This document shows positions 15,211-22,048 of a stretch of DNA of 35,419 nucleotides, piece by piece; the stretch's first letter is position 1; each line of letters starts with the position of its first letter. A program made the position numbers and the translations under genes. The stretch is from an uncultured Spartobacteria bacterium (GTDB lineage: Bacteria > Verrucomicrobiota > Verrucomicrobiia > Chthoniobacterales > Chthoniobacteraceae): NCBI GenBank assembly GCA_903901425.1, contig CAIURC010000174.1:1-35419 (forward strand), given 5' to 3'. The notes below the pieces were generated by a model that was given only the letters and a program-made list of their open reading frames with translations, was not told the origin of the DNA and searched no databases.

Positions 15211-15530
15211 GGGCGGAAATGCAGTTGGACTGCGAGCAAGGTGGGGCGTGCGGGCTTTTCGGATGCGCGGGCTTTGGACTGGACCAGGTCCGCCTGCTGT
15301 GGCGGTCGTGGGCCGGGTGCCGACAAAAAGCTGCTGACTGCGGCAATCAAGAGCCAGAGCGCTGCGAGCCCCATCCACGCTGCGGGCGGCGGCCAGATCC
15401 GACTCCACGCGGTTTGAGTACTGTTGTGGGCTGCCGCCAACACTTGCTCCCGGAGCCCTGCGGGCGGACTCTGGAATGGAAGGGAACGCAGGAGGTTTTC
15501 GAGCGGAATTTCAGGGTCTTCGGATTTCAT
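15207..15530 (-). CDS. Small membrane protein, putative anti-sigma factor
   Basis: A 107-residue protein with a short cytosolic N-terminal region (LLRSLPFQSPPAGLREQVLAAA), one transmembrane helix at about 52-69 (GLAALWLLIAAVSSFL) and a short exported tail. It lacks a zinc-binding HxxxCxxC motif. The call rests on position: it overlaps the ECF sigma gene by four bases and the following membrane protein by three or four. The PPAGLREQVL segment is common in short proteins next to PVC ECF sigma factors. Sequestration of the sigma factor at the membrane is inference. Confidence 0.7.
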   Translation of the reverse strand: MKSEDPEIPLENLLRSLPFQSPPAGLREQVLAAAHNSTQTAWSRIWPPPAAWMGLAALWLLIAAVSSFLSAPGPRPPQQADLVQSKARASEKPARPTLLAVQLHFRP

Positions 15531-16024
15531 GGATGGAGAAGAGGGCGGAGATGGGAGCCGAGTTTTTCAATGGCGTAGCGGTACCGGCTGGCCGCGGTGT
15601 TTGCAGGGATGTCGAGCACACGGGCGATTTCGACAAAGGTCAGGTCCTCCCAGATTTTCAGGTGAACAACGGCTCGTTGTTCCTCTGGCAGTTCCTGAAG
15701 CGCTTCAGCCACCCGTTTTCGGAAAAAATCGGCGTCAGGGTCTGTGGAAGGAGCAAAGAGCTCGGTCGGTTCCAATGCAGCACGTTCTGCAGTGCGGGTC
15801 CGGGAGGCGCGGTTGCGGGTTTGATCCACGCTGGCGTGATGAGCCATCCGGAAGAGGAAAGCGCGCAGGTCTCGGACTTCGGTGAGGCAGCCGGGTTTGC
15901 GGGCGATGCGCGCAAAGACTTCCTGAAGCGCGTCCTGGCTGTCCGCCTCATTCCGGGTGAGGTTGAGGAGGAACCCGTACAGGGCTTGGGCATGAGCATC
16001 GTAGATTTCTGAGAGGTCAAGCAC
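15527..16024 (-). CDS. ECF-type RNA polymerase sigma factor
   Basis: A 165-residue ECF sigma factor with only regions 2 and 4. Region 2 runs from YDAHAQALYGFLLNLTRNEADSQDALQEVF to DLRAFLFRMAHHASVDQTRNRASR (-10 recognition). Region 4 contains LQELPEEQRAVVHLKIWEDLTFVEIARVLDIPANTAASRYRYA, the helix-turn-helix for -35 contact. It is the first gene of a three-gene unit with a small membrane protein and a larger one, each joined by a four-base overlap. A signal relieved from the membrane protein presumably frees the sigma factor. No promoter matching an ECF type was recognised upstream, so auto-regulation is untested. Confidence 0.95.
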   Translation of the reverse strand: MLDLSEIYDAHAQALYGFLLNLTRNEADSQDALQEVFARIARKPGCLTEVRDLRAFLFRMAHHASVDQTRNRASRTRTAERAALEPTELFAPSTDPDADFFRKRVAEALQELPEEQRAVVHLKIWEDLTFVEIARVLDIPANTAASRYRYAIEKLGSHLRPLLHP

Positions 16025-16245
16025 GGGAAACTTCTGGGGATGGACGCAAGCCGTCTGAATTTCTGTCTAATCTGGTGGGGTGAGGCAGCCGAGGGGAAAG
16101 CGGGGGTGCGGGCTGTGGAGGGTTGTTCGGGGTGGTAAAAATCCGGCACAGAATATGGACACCTCAGTGGATGTGGCGCGAGTGAACGGGGTGGAGATGC
16201 CTGTAGATCGCCGGGGATTGCGGGGTTTGGGCCTGGGTTTCGGTT

Positions 16246-16262
16246 TTGGCACGGGTGCTGCT
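16246..16262 (+). promoter_or_regulatory. Sigma-54 (RpoN) type -24/-12 promoter upstream of UDP-glucuronate decarboxylase
   Basis: TTGGCACGGGTGCTGCT matches the consensus TTGGCACG-N4-TTGCW at every fixed position except one (C for the first T of the -12 element). GG at 16248-16249 and GC at 16260-16261 are exactly 12 bases apart. The start point would be near 16273, giving a leader of about 219 bases. Sigma-54 is known to control many exopolysaccharide and cell-exterior genes, which suits the downstream enzyme. Confidence 0.7.
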
Positions 16263-16274
16263 ATAGGCCGGGGA

Positions 16275-16378
16275 GTCCGCAACGCGGGCGCTTCATTTCC
16301 AAACAGGGGACGCAGCCCGATCGGAGGGTTCAAGCAACTGGACCGGGGGGAAACCAGATGCGAGGACGATCGGGCTGC
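16275..16378 (+). promoter_or_regulatory. Candidate structured leader RNA
   Basis: Three stems lie directly after the predicted start point. Hairpin 1: GTCCGC/GCGGGC (16275-16289) with a three-base loop. Outer stem: GCAGCCCGATCG (16312-16323) with CGATCGGGCTGC (16367-16378), 12 perfect pairs. Nested inside: GCAACTGG (16334-16341) with CCAGATGC (16354-16361), 7 of 8 paired, with the loop ACCGGGGGGAAA. A further perfect 7-bp hairpin (16427-16433 with 16450-16456) sits 25 bases before the ribosome site. No T-run follows the long stem, so it is not a plain terminator. I could not match it to a known riboswitch class. Confidence 0.55.
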
Positions 16379-16491
16379 AATTGGAATCTGGCCGGAGTCA
16401 TGAAAAACGGCCTTCGAAACTCAATCGGAAGACTGGGAGATGTATTTTGGTCTTCCCCGCGCACAGAGGGCTGCTTAGACAGGAAAGACAC

Positions 16492-17448
16492 ATGTTTACC
16501 CGCTCAGATTCGCGTCCTATCACGGTGGTCACCGGCGGAGCCGGCTTTCTTGGTTCGCATCTGACCGACCGGCTCTTGTCGGAAGGTCATCGTGTGATTG
16601 GTTTGGATAACTTGATCACAGGGAGCGTGGCGAACATTGAGCATCTGGCCGGGAACGAGAACTACAAGTTCATCCGGCAGGATGTTTCCAACTACATCTT
16701 CCTGCCTGACGACGTGGATTTCGTGTTTCATTTCGCGTCACCGGCCAGTCCGATTGATTACTTGGAGCACCCGATTCCAACCTTGAAGGTGGGTGCGTTG
16801 GGAACCCACAACACGCTGGGCTTGGCTAAGGCGAAGAAGGCGACTTTCCTGCTTGCATCTACTTCGGAGTGCTACGGGGACCCGTTGGTGCATCCGCAGC
16901 GCGAGGATTATTGGGGCAACGTGAACCCGATTGGGCCTCGCGGCGTATACGACGAGGCCAAGCGTTTTGCGGAAGCCATGACCATGGCCTACCACCGGTA
17001 CCATCATGTCGACACCAAGATCGTCCGGATTTTCAACACCTACGGTCCCAGAATGCGACTCAAGGACGGCCGGGTCGTGCCGGCCTTCATCGGTCAGGCG
17101 CTCAAAGGCGAGCCCCTCACGATTTTCGGCGATGGCTCCCAGACGCGATCTTTCTGTTACGTGTCAGATCTCATTGATGGGATTTTCCGTCTTGCGATGA
17201 GTGATTTCCATGAACCGGTGAACATCGGAAACCCGAGGGAGATGACCATCAAACAGTTTGCGGAGCAGATCCAGTCCATCACGGGGACGTCCTCGCAAAT
17301 TGAGTACCGCCCGCTGCCTGTGGATGATCCCAAGGTGCGGCAACCTGACATAACCCGGGCCCGAACGGTGCTGGGTTGGGAGCCGAAGGTGGATTTCGAC
17401 ACCGGGATTCGTCAGACCATCGAATATTTCCGGCCGCGCGTCGGGTGA
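16492..17448 (+). CDS. UDP-glucuronic acid decarboxylase (UDP-xylose synthase), SDR family
   Basis: Extended short-chain dehydrogenase of 318 residues that converts UDP-glucuronate to UDP-xylose with bound NAD, in the cytosol. The start at 16492 follows AGGAAAG by four bases; the open frame reaches 37 codons further but carries no conserved residues. NAD-binding [10 protein letters not shown] (14-23), GLDNLITGS, the Ser/Glu loop [10 protein letters not shown] (122-131), the family-specific [19 protein letters not shown] with catalytic Y153 and K157, then [10 protein letters not shown] and [12 protein letters not shown]. The [11 protein letters not shown] segment separates this family from UDP-glucose 4-epimerase and dTDP-glucose dehydratase. 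It likely feeds pentose-containing exopolysaccharide or glycan. It appears monocistronic, under the sigma-54 type promoter and structured leader upstream. Confidence 0.92.
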   Translation: MFTRSDSRPITVVTGGAGFLGSHLTDRLLSEGHRVIGLDNLITGSVANIEHLAGNENYKFIRQDVSNYIFLPDDVDFVFHFASPASPIDYLEHPIPTLKVGALGTHNTLGLAKAKKATFLLASTSECYGDPLVHPQREDYWGNVNPIGPRGVYDEAKRFAEAMTMAYHRYHHVDTKIVRIFNTYGPRMRLKDGRVVPAFIGQALKGEPLTIFGDGSQTRSFCYVSDLIDGIFRLAMSDFHEPVNIGNPREMTIKQFAEQIQSITGTSSQIEYRPLPVDDPKVRQPDITRARTVLGWEPKVDFDTGIRQTIEYFRPRVG

Positions 17449-17577
17449 GCCGAGGGAAGAAGTTTCTTGAAATTTCCCATACACGGATAAACCGCACTTT
17501 TTTTTCTTCCCATCAGTGGTCAAATGGTTGAAAAAACAAAGGCTTCGAGGAAAAAACCTCTAAGAAAATCCCCCCCC

Positions 17578-18135
17578 ATGAAATTCTTCTTTTCCGCACT
17601 GGCTGTGCTCTGTCTCTCGGGTTTTGCAGCGAACGCGCAGAGCATGGTTCGCATTGGCGATGTCAAGATCACTAAGGTGAGTCCGTCTGCCCCGAAGACA
17701 CCTGACTTCCAGTTTACTGGAACGCCGAAGCGGTCGAAGTTGGGTCAGTGGCTTGAGGTGGAGGTGGAGTTTGAAACCAAGCCTGAAGACATTGATGAAC
17801 TGACCTTCAAGTACACCATCCTGATCGAGAAAAAGTTGCTGGATGGAGAGGTCACTCATGTGAATATTCCGAAGGGGAGAGAGCATTTTTCAGTCATGTA
17901 CGTGGCGCCGCGGACCTTGGAGAAGTTGACGGACGGCAAGGCGCTGACGGCTTCGAGCATTGAGAATGTGTGGGTGGAGGTATCGAAGCAGGGGCAAGTC
18001 CTGCACAAAGACAGCTTCAAGCCCGGCAACCAGCCGAACCTGCAGCACATCCAAGGGATGGTGCTGAACAAGATGGAGACACCTTTTGCGCCGCTGTACT
18101 TTGACCGCTACGAGGCTGTCAAGCATCAGAAGTAG
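17578..18135 (+). CDS. Exported protein at the Amuc_1102 position of the pilus locus
   Basis: The ATG at 17578 gives a clean signal peptide (MKFFFSALAVLCLSGFAANAQ) and a 185-residue precursor; an ATG at 17524 would add a Lys/Arg-rich stretch of 18 residues and is less likely. The mature part is beta-rich (SMVRIGDVKITKV, WLEVEVEFETKPEDIDELTFKYTILI) and resembles a single immunoglobulin-like sandwich. By position, directly before the PilM-like gene, it corresponds to Amuc_1102 of Akkermansia; the assignment is from gene order and type, not a remembered sequence match. It probably acts in the periplasm or at the surface with the pilus-like machine. Confidence 0.78.
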   Translation: MKFFFSALAVLCLSGFAANAQSMVRIGDVKITKVSPSAPKTPDFQFTGTPKRSKLGQWLEVEVEFETKPEDIDELTFKYTILIEKKLLDGEVTHVNIPKGREHFSVMYVAPRTLEKLTDGKALTASSIENVWVEVSKQGQVLHKDSFKPGNQPNLQHIQGMVLNKMETPFAPLYFDRYEAVKHQK

Positions 18136-18180
18136 GCGGAGTTGGCGGTTTTGTAGCGGTTTTTGTAGGAACACCCATCC

Positions 18181-19911
18181 ATGGCCGGATCCAAGCGCAT
18201 TTACAGCCTCAACCTCGGGACCCAGTCAGTGGTCTTGGCCGAGTTTCTGATGAGCCGGGGTGGCGGTTTGGTGCTGAACCGGTACCGTTCCAGTGGTCTG
18301 CTGGCAGATCCCACGGCGGACCCTACCCGGATGGCTCAGACGCGGATGGCTGTGGCTGAACTGGCGGGTTCGATGAAAGCCGGTGGGGGGGTGGTCAATT
18401 ACGCGGTCTCCGCTCAGTCGGTGTTCACCCGGTTTGTCAAACTTCCCTCTGTGGGGGAGGAGCAGGTGGACCAGATTGTGTCGTTCGAGGCGCAGCAGAA
18501 CGTCCCCTTCCCGATTGAGGAGGTGGTTTGGGGGTACCAACTGGTGGACACGGGCGGACCCGACATGGAAGTGGTGCTGGCGGCGATCAAGTCAGATCTA
18601 CTGGACGAGATCAACGGTGCGGTGGAGCACTCTGGGATGCGGACGGGTGTGGTGGACGTTTCCCCCATCGCGATTTACAACGCGTTCCGGTACAATTACA
18701 GCGATGTGGAGGGTTGTTCGCTTCTGGTGGACATCGGATCGCGGACCACCAACCTGATATTCGTGGATGGTCAGAAGGTTTTCAGCCGAAGCATTCCGAT
18801 CGGCGGATCAAAAATCACCGAGGTCGTAGCCAAGGATTTCAACGAAAACTTCAGCGACGCTGAGGAGCGGAAAAAGAGGGATGCCTTTGTCAGCTTGGGC
18901 GGTGCGTATGCGGATGCGGAGGACCCGAATCTGGCCCGTGTCTCCAAACTGGTGAGGAATTCCATGACCAGGCTCCATGCGGAAATTGCCCGGTCCATCA
19001 GTTTCTACCGGTCGCAGCAGGGCGGAGCGGCACCTGTCCGGGTTTACTTGTGTGGCGGCGGGGCCGGCATGCCGTACATGCGGGAGTTTTTCCACGAAAA
19101 ATTCCAGATGCCGGTGGAGCACTTCAACCCGCTTCGGAATGTTTCAGTGGCAGCAGGGGTGGATTCTGCGCAAGTGGGGGCTGAGGCCCACACCCTTGGA
19201 GAGTTGGTTGGTTTGGCGTTGCGGAGCACATCGAGCTGTCCGATGGAGTTGAACCTCCAGCCTCAGTCGGTGGTGCGCCGGAAACAGGCTTCTGAGGTGA
19301 CGCCGTTCCTGGTGCTTGCCGGGGTGAGTATTCTGGCCGGTCTTGCGGCTGGGTGGACCTACTTTGAACGGGCTTCCTCGATTGCAGCTGAGATGGTCCA
19401 GCGTGTGGAGCAGCAGTCTGCGCCGTTGAAGGAGTACGAGAAAAAAATCAAAACGGCCCGGGAGGATCTGCGCAAGGCCGAGGAGGCCGCGGCACCCTTT
19501 CTGAAGCTCGCGGAGGATCGAGAGCACTGGCCAAAACTTTTGCAGGATATCAATAGCCGGCTCAAAAGTGATCTGGTCTGGGTGGTGTCCTTCAAATCGT
19601 TGGAAGCGTTGGACTCTGCAGAAGCAAAATCCAAGGGGTTGAAAGCGAAGCTCACGGAATCCACGGAAAAGGGAAAAGCCAAGGCCTCTGGCCAGTCGAC
19701 GGTCCGTTCGGGGATCATGATCCAAGGATTGTACCTGAACAATCCGGATGGAGCGAAAGTGGTGGATGATTTCGTCAGGAATCTGGGAGAATCCGAGTTG
19801 TACGATGTGGCGAAGGATGAACTGAAGCGGTCCGTCCCGAATGAAAAGGAATGGGCCTACGAATTTTCAGTTCCACTGGTGTTCAAGACTGCTGGCGTTT
19901 CTGAGAAATGA
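18181..19911 (+). CDS. pilM: Type IV pilus assembly PilM-PilN fusion (Amuc_1101-like)
   Basis: 576 residues in two parts. Residues 1-345 are an actin-like PilM ATPase: phosphate-1 strand YSLNLGTQSVVLAEF, FVKLPSV, PFPIEEVVWGYQ, LLVDIGSRTTNLIFV (phosphate-2 type, 181-195) and YLCGGGAGMP (289-298). From about 355 the sequence becomes PilN-like: PMELNLQP, a transmembrane helix at 375-395, a coiled coil (about 400-450) and a small alpha/beta domain ending in the exported part. In proteobacteria PilM (cytosolic) and PilN (inner membrane) are separate partners; here one chain does both. The stop overlaps the start of the next gene as ATGA. Together with the next gene it would form the inner-membrane alignment complex of the pilus. 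Confidence 0.9.
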   Translation: MAGSKRIYSLNLGTQSVVLAEFLMSRGGGLVLNRYRSSGLLADPTADPTRMAQTRMAVAELAGSMKAGGGVVNYAVSAQSVFTRFVKLPSVGEEQVDQIVSFEAQQNVPFPIEEVVWGYQLVDTGGPDMEVVLAAIKSDLLDEINGAVEHSGMRTGVVDVSPIAIYNAFRYNYSDVEGCSLLVDIGSRTTNLIFVDGQKVFSRSIPIGGSKITEVVAKDFNENFSDAEERKKRDAFVSLGGAYADAEDPNLARVSKLVRNSMTRLHAEIARSISFYRSQQGGAAPVRVYLCGGGAGMPYMREFFHEKFQMPVEHFNPLRNVSVAAGVDSAQVGAEAHTLGELVGLALRSTSSCPMELNLQPQSVVRRKQASEVTPFLVLAGVSILAGLAAGWTYFERASSIAAEMVQRVEQQSAPLKEYEKKIKTAREDLRKAEEAAAPFLKLAEDREHWPKLLQDINSRLKSDLVWVVSFKSLEALDSAEAKSKGLKAKLTESTEKGKAKASGQSTVRSGIMIQGLYLNNPDGAKVVDDFVRNLGESELYDVAKDELKRSVPNEKEWAYEFSVPLVFKTAGVSEK

Positions 19912-20954
19912 ACTGGTTTAAACAGAACAAGGGTCTCAGTGCATACTTCCTGCTGGTACTTGCAGGGAGCGGATTTCTTGGATTCAAACTGGTCGATGCC
20001 CAGAGCCGCTTGGAGGAGTCGATGGATGCTTTTGGGGGTTCAGCCCAGGAACTCAATCGTCTTCGGGCTCTGGCTCCGTACCCTGAAAAACAGAATCTCG
20101 AACGCGTTCAGGCCCAGCAGGGGGAACTGAGCGCAGAGGTGGATCAACTCCGCGCGGGCTTGCGTGCCAACCAACTCTCGCTTGAACCGGTGACAGAGGT
20201 GGAGTTTCAAGACCGCCTCAAGGAGACCGTGGAGCGTATCACGGCCAGTGCAGCCAAGGCCGGGGTGGCGCTTCCGGAAAAGTTTTACATGGGCTTTGAC
20301 CAGTACCAGTCGGAGCCTCCCAAAAAGGAACTTGCCCCGCATCTGGCCCGTCAACTGAAGGCGATCGAATGGGTTATCAGCCAGATGATCGCCAACCGCG
20401 TCAAAGCCGTTGAGCGGCTTTCCCGAGACCCCCTCCCTGAGGAGGCTGAGAAGCAGAAGGGGGCAAAGACCGCCAAAGTTGAAAAGGCTGAACCGGACCG
20501 TGGCCAGGGGCGTTCCGGCAGGTTGGATGCCGCGTCTCAGTCCGGGGACGCGTCCAAGCCTGAAATTGTCAGGCACGGCTTTGAGGTGGGTTTTCGTTCG
20601 GCCCAGACGAGCTTTCAGAAGACTCTGAATGAGGTGGCAGCTTCGAAGGTGCAGTTTTACATTCCGACGCGGCTGGAGGTTCGGAACGAGAAGGAGAAGG
20701 GGCCTGCCAAGGACGAGGTGAAAACTGCCGAGGGTGAACCCGCTGCAGCCGAGGCTGCACCTGATGCATCCGCTCCGTCAGGTGTGGCAGGTGCGGCAGG
20801 TGCCAAATCGGCGGCCACGAAAGAGGCGGGCGAACTGCGGTACATCGTGGGGGAAGAACTGGTGGTTGTGGACCTCAGGTTGGATGTGGTGCACTTCTCC
20901 GAGCCAGAAGAAGGCCGGGAGAAAAAGAAGAAGAGTGGAGGAGGCTCGAAATAG
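19908..20954 (+). CDS. PilO-like inner-membrane protein, Amuc_1100 homologue
   Basis: 348 residues with an N-terminal transmembrane helix (about 9-29), a coiled-coil stretch (30-110) and two ferredoxin-like halves separated by a charged linker. Segments line up with Amuc_1100 as I recall it: GFDQYQSEPP (GFQVYSTQAP there), LKAIEWVISQM (LKAINSLVNKL), GFEVGFRS before LEVRNE, and GEELVVVDLRLDVVHFSEP (GKEQVFVQVSLNLVHFNQP). Amuc_1100 is the Akkermansia protein known for immune signalling in the gut, but its native role is in the pilus-like assembly. This copy has longer, more charged linkers rich in Lys/Glu/Ala. It follows the PilM-PilN fusion with a four-base overlap, matching the pilMNO order. 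Confidence 0.88.
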   Translation: MNWFKQNKGLSAYFLLVLAGSGFLGFKLVDAQSRLEESMDAFGGSAQELNRLRALAPYPEKQNLERVQAQQGELSAEVDQLRAGLRANQLSLEPVTEVEFQDRLKETVERITASAAKAGVALPEKFYMGFDQYQSEPPKKELAPHLARQLKAIEWVISQMIANRVKAVERLSRDPLPEEAEKQKGAKTAKVEKAEPDRGQGRSGRLDAASQSGDASKPEIVRHGFEVGFRSAQTSFQKTLNEVAASKVQFYIPTRLEVRNEKEKGPAKDEVKTAEGEPAAAEAAPDASAPSGVAGAAGAKSAATKEAGELRYIVGEELVVVDLRLDVVHFSEPEEGREKKKKSGGGSK

Positions 20955-20981
20955 CCCCCGTTCTTACGGCGAAAAGCGCGT

Positions 20982-22001
20982 ATGGCATTCACTAAAAAAC
21001 AGGCGGCAGTGGTCCTTGGAGTGGTAGCCCTTGCCGTGCTTGGGGGAAGCGTCAAGGTGGTCTTGGACGCCGGGAGTCTCGCCGAGCGGTTTTCGGCAAT
21101 CTCCAATCCGCCTCCAAAGAGCGACAAACTTCCCGTGCTTGAAAAAAAGCCGGTGGAAGACGCAAGGCAGAGTCTTGCCAAGCCTGCCCAGTGGACGGTG
21201 GGTGACGAGGGGAGCTCGCTGTTTGTTGCGAAGACGCATTTTGTGGATCCTGTGACGAACCGTCCCAGGCGCGCGGAGGACGGCAAGGGCATGGTGCATC
21301 CGCCGGTGCCCGACAAATGGATTTTGGGTAACAAGCTCAACTTGCTCTCGAAAACGTTGCTTCAGGAGGATCCGGACAAGGATGGCTTCACGAATTTAGA
21401 GGAGTATTTTGGCGAGGCTGGCAAAGCGCCTGTGGAGGGCGGTGCGGAGTCTTCCACCGACCCGAACGATGCTGCGAGTCATCCTCCGTACAGGACCAAG
21501 CTGTTTTTGAAGCAATTTGTGACCCGAGCATTCCTCTCGCTGTTCAAGGCGTACAATGGGGATGTCAAGAAGCCCGAGGACCTCGATTTCCAGATCAACA
21601 GTTACGAGAAGGGAGCTCAGAATCAGGCCAAGGTGGGCACCCAGTTTTTGAAGATGGGTGCAGTGGTGGGGAACACCCCATACCGGATTGAGAAATTCGA
21701 TTACAAGACGGTGAAGAATGCGAAGACCGGGGGTGAGGATGATGTGTCCGAGTTGACACTGAGGAATGTGGAGACTCAGGAGCCCGTGATTCTGGTTCTC
21801 AACAAGGTCACGGAGTCGCCGGACTCTTTTGCCGTGCTCACCTTTGAACTGACCAAGCCGGGCAAAGACTTCCGGGCTCAACGGATGAAAGACTTTGCTT
21901 TGCCCGGTACTGATGAAAGTTATAAGCTGATTGACATTTCGAAGGAAAGGGCCCTAATACGCCGGCCCTCCGGCGAGGAGTATGAGATCCGAGCCAAGTA
22001 G
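20982..22001 (+). CDS. Pilus-locus periplasmic protein, Amuc_1099 position
   Basis: 339 residues with an N-terminal transmembrane or uncleaved signal helix (about 8-28) and an exported domain. Near residues 130-142 DPDKDGFTNLEEY has the spacing of an EF-hand or thrombospondin type-3 calcium loop, and STDPNDAASHPP follows, a pair often seen in exported PVC proteins. The C-terminal half is beta-rich without a recognised motif (YRIEKFDYKTVKN, VSELTLRNVETQEPVILVLN). By gene order it is the counterpart of Amuc_1099 and may play the part PilP plays in proteobacteria, bridging the PilO-like protein and the secretin; that is inference. It begins 27 bases after the previous stop. Confidence 0.82.
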   Translation: MAFTKKQAAVVLGVVALAVLGGSVKVVLDAGSLAERFSAISNPPPKSDKLPVLEKKPVEDARQSLAKPAQWTVGDEGSSLFVAKTHFVDPVTNRPRRAEDGKGMVHPPVPDKWILGNKLNLLSKTLLQEDPDKDGFTNLEEYFGEAGKAPVEGGAESSTDPNDAASHPPYRTKLFLKQFVTRAFLSLFKAYNGDVKKPEDLDFQINSYEKGAQNQAKVGTQFLKMGAVVGNTPYRIEKFDYKTVKNAKTGGEDDVSELTLRNVETQEPVILVLNKVTESPDSFAVLTFELTKPGKDFRAQRMKDFALPGTDESYKLIDISKERALIRRPSGEEYEIRAK

Positions 22002-22048
22002 TCGGAACTGTTTCTGCAGCAAACGGAGTTGACACAGAGAATTTTTCC

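Larger units (their letters stand above)
16025..16491. other. Divergent intergenic region between ECF sigma operon and UDP-glucuronate decarboxylase
   Basis: No convincing gene lies here. An open frame (16080-16403, plus) exists but starts upstream of the sigma-54 type promoter, is Gly/Arg-biased and has no family resemblance. The right half holds a sigma-54 type promoter (16246-16262), a group of strong stem-loops (16275-16378, 16427-16456) and a ribosome site (AGGAAAG, 16481-16487). The left 150 bases presumably contain the promoter of the ECF operon, which I cannot pinpoint. Confidence 0.7.

Noticed and set aside
16080-16403. 107-codon open frame on the plus strand upstream of the decarboxylase
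   Set aside because: It spans the predicted sigma-54 promoter and start site, has no recognisable motif, and its Gly/Arg bias fits GC-rich non-coding DNA.
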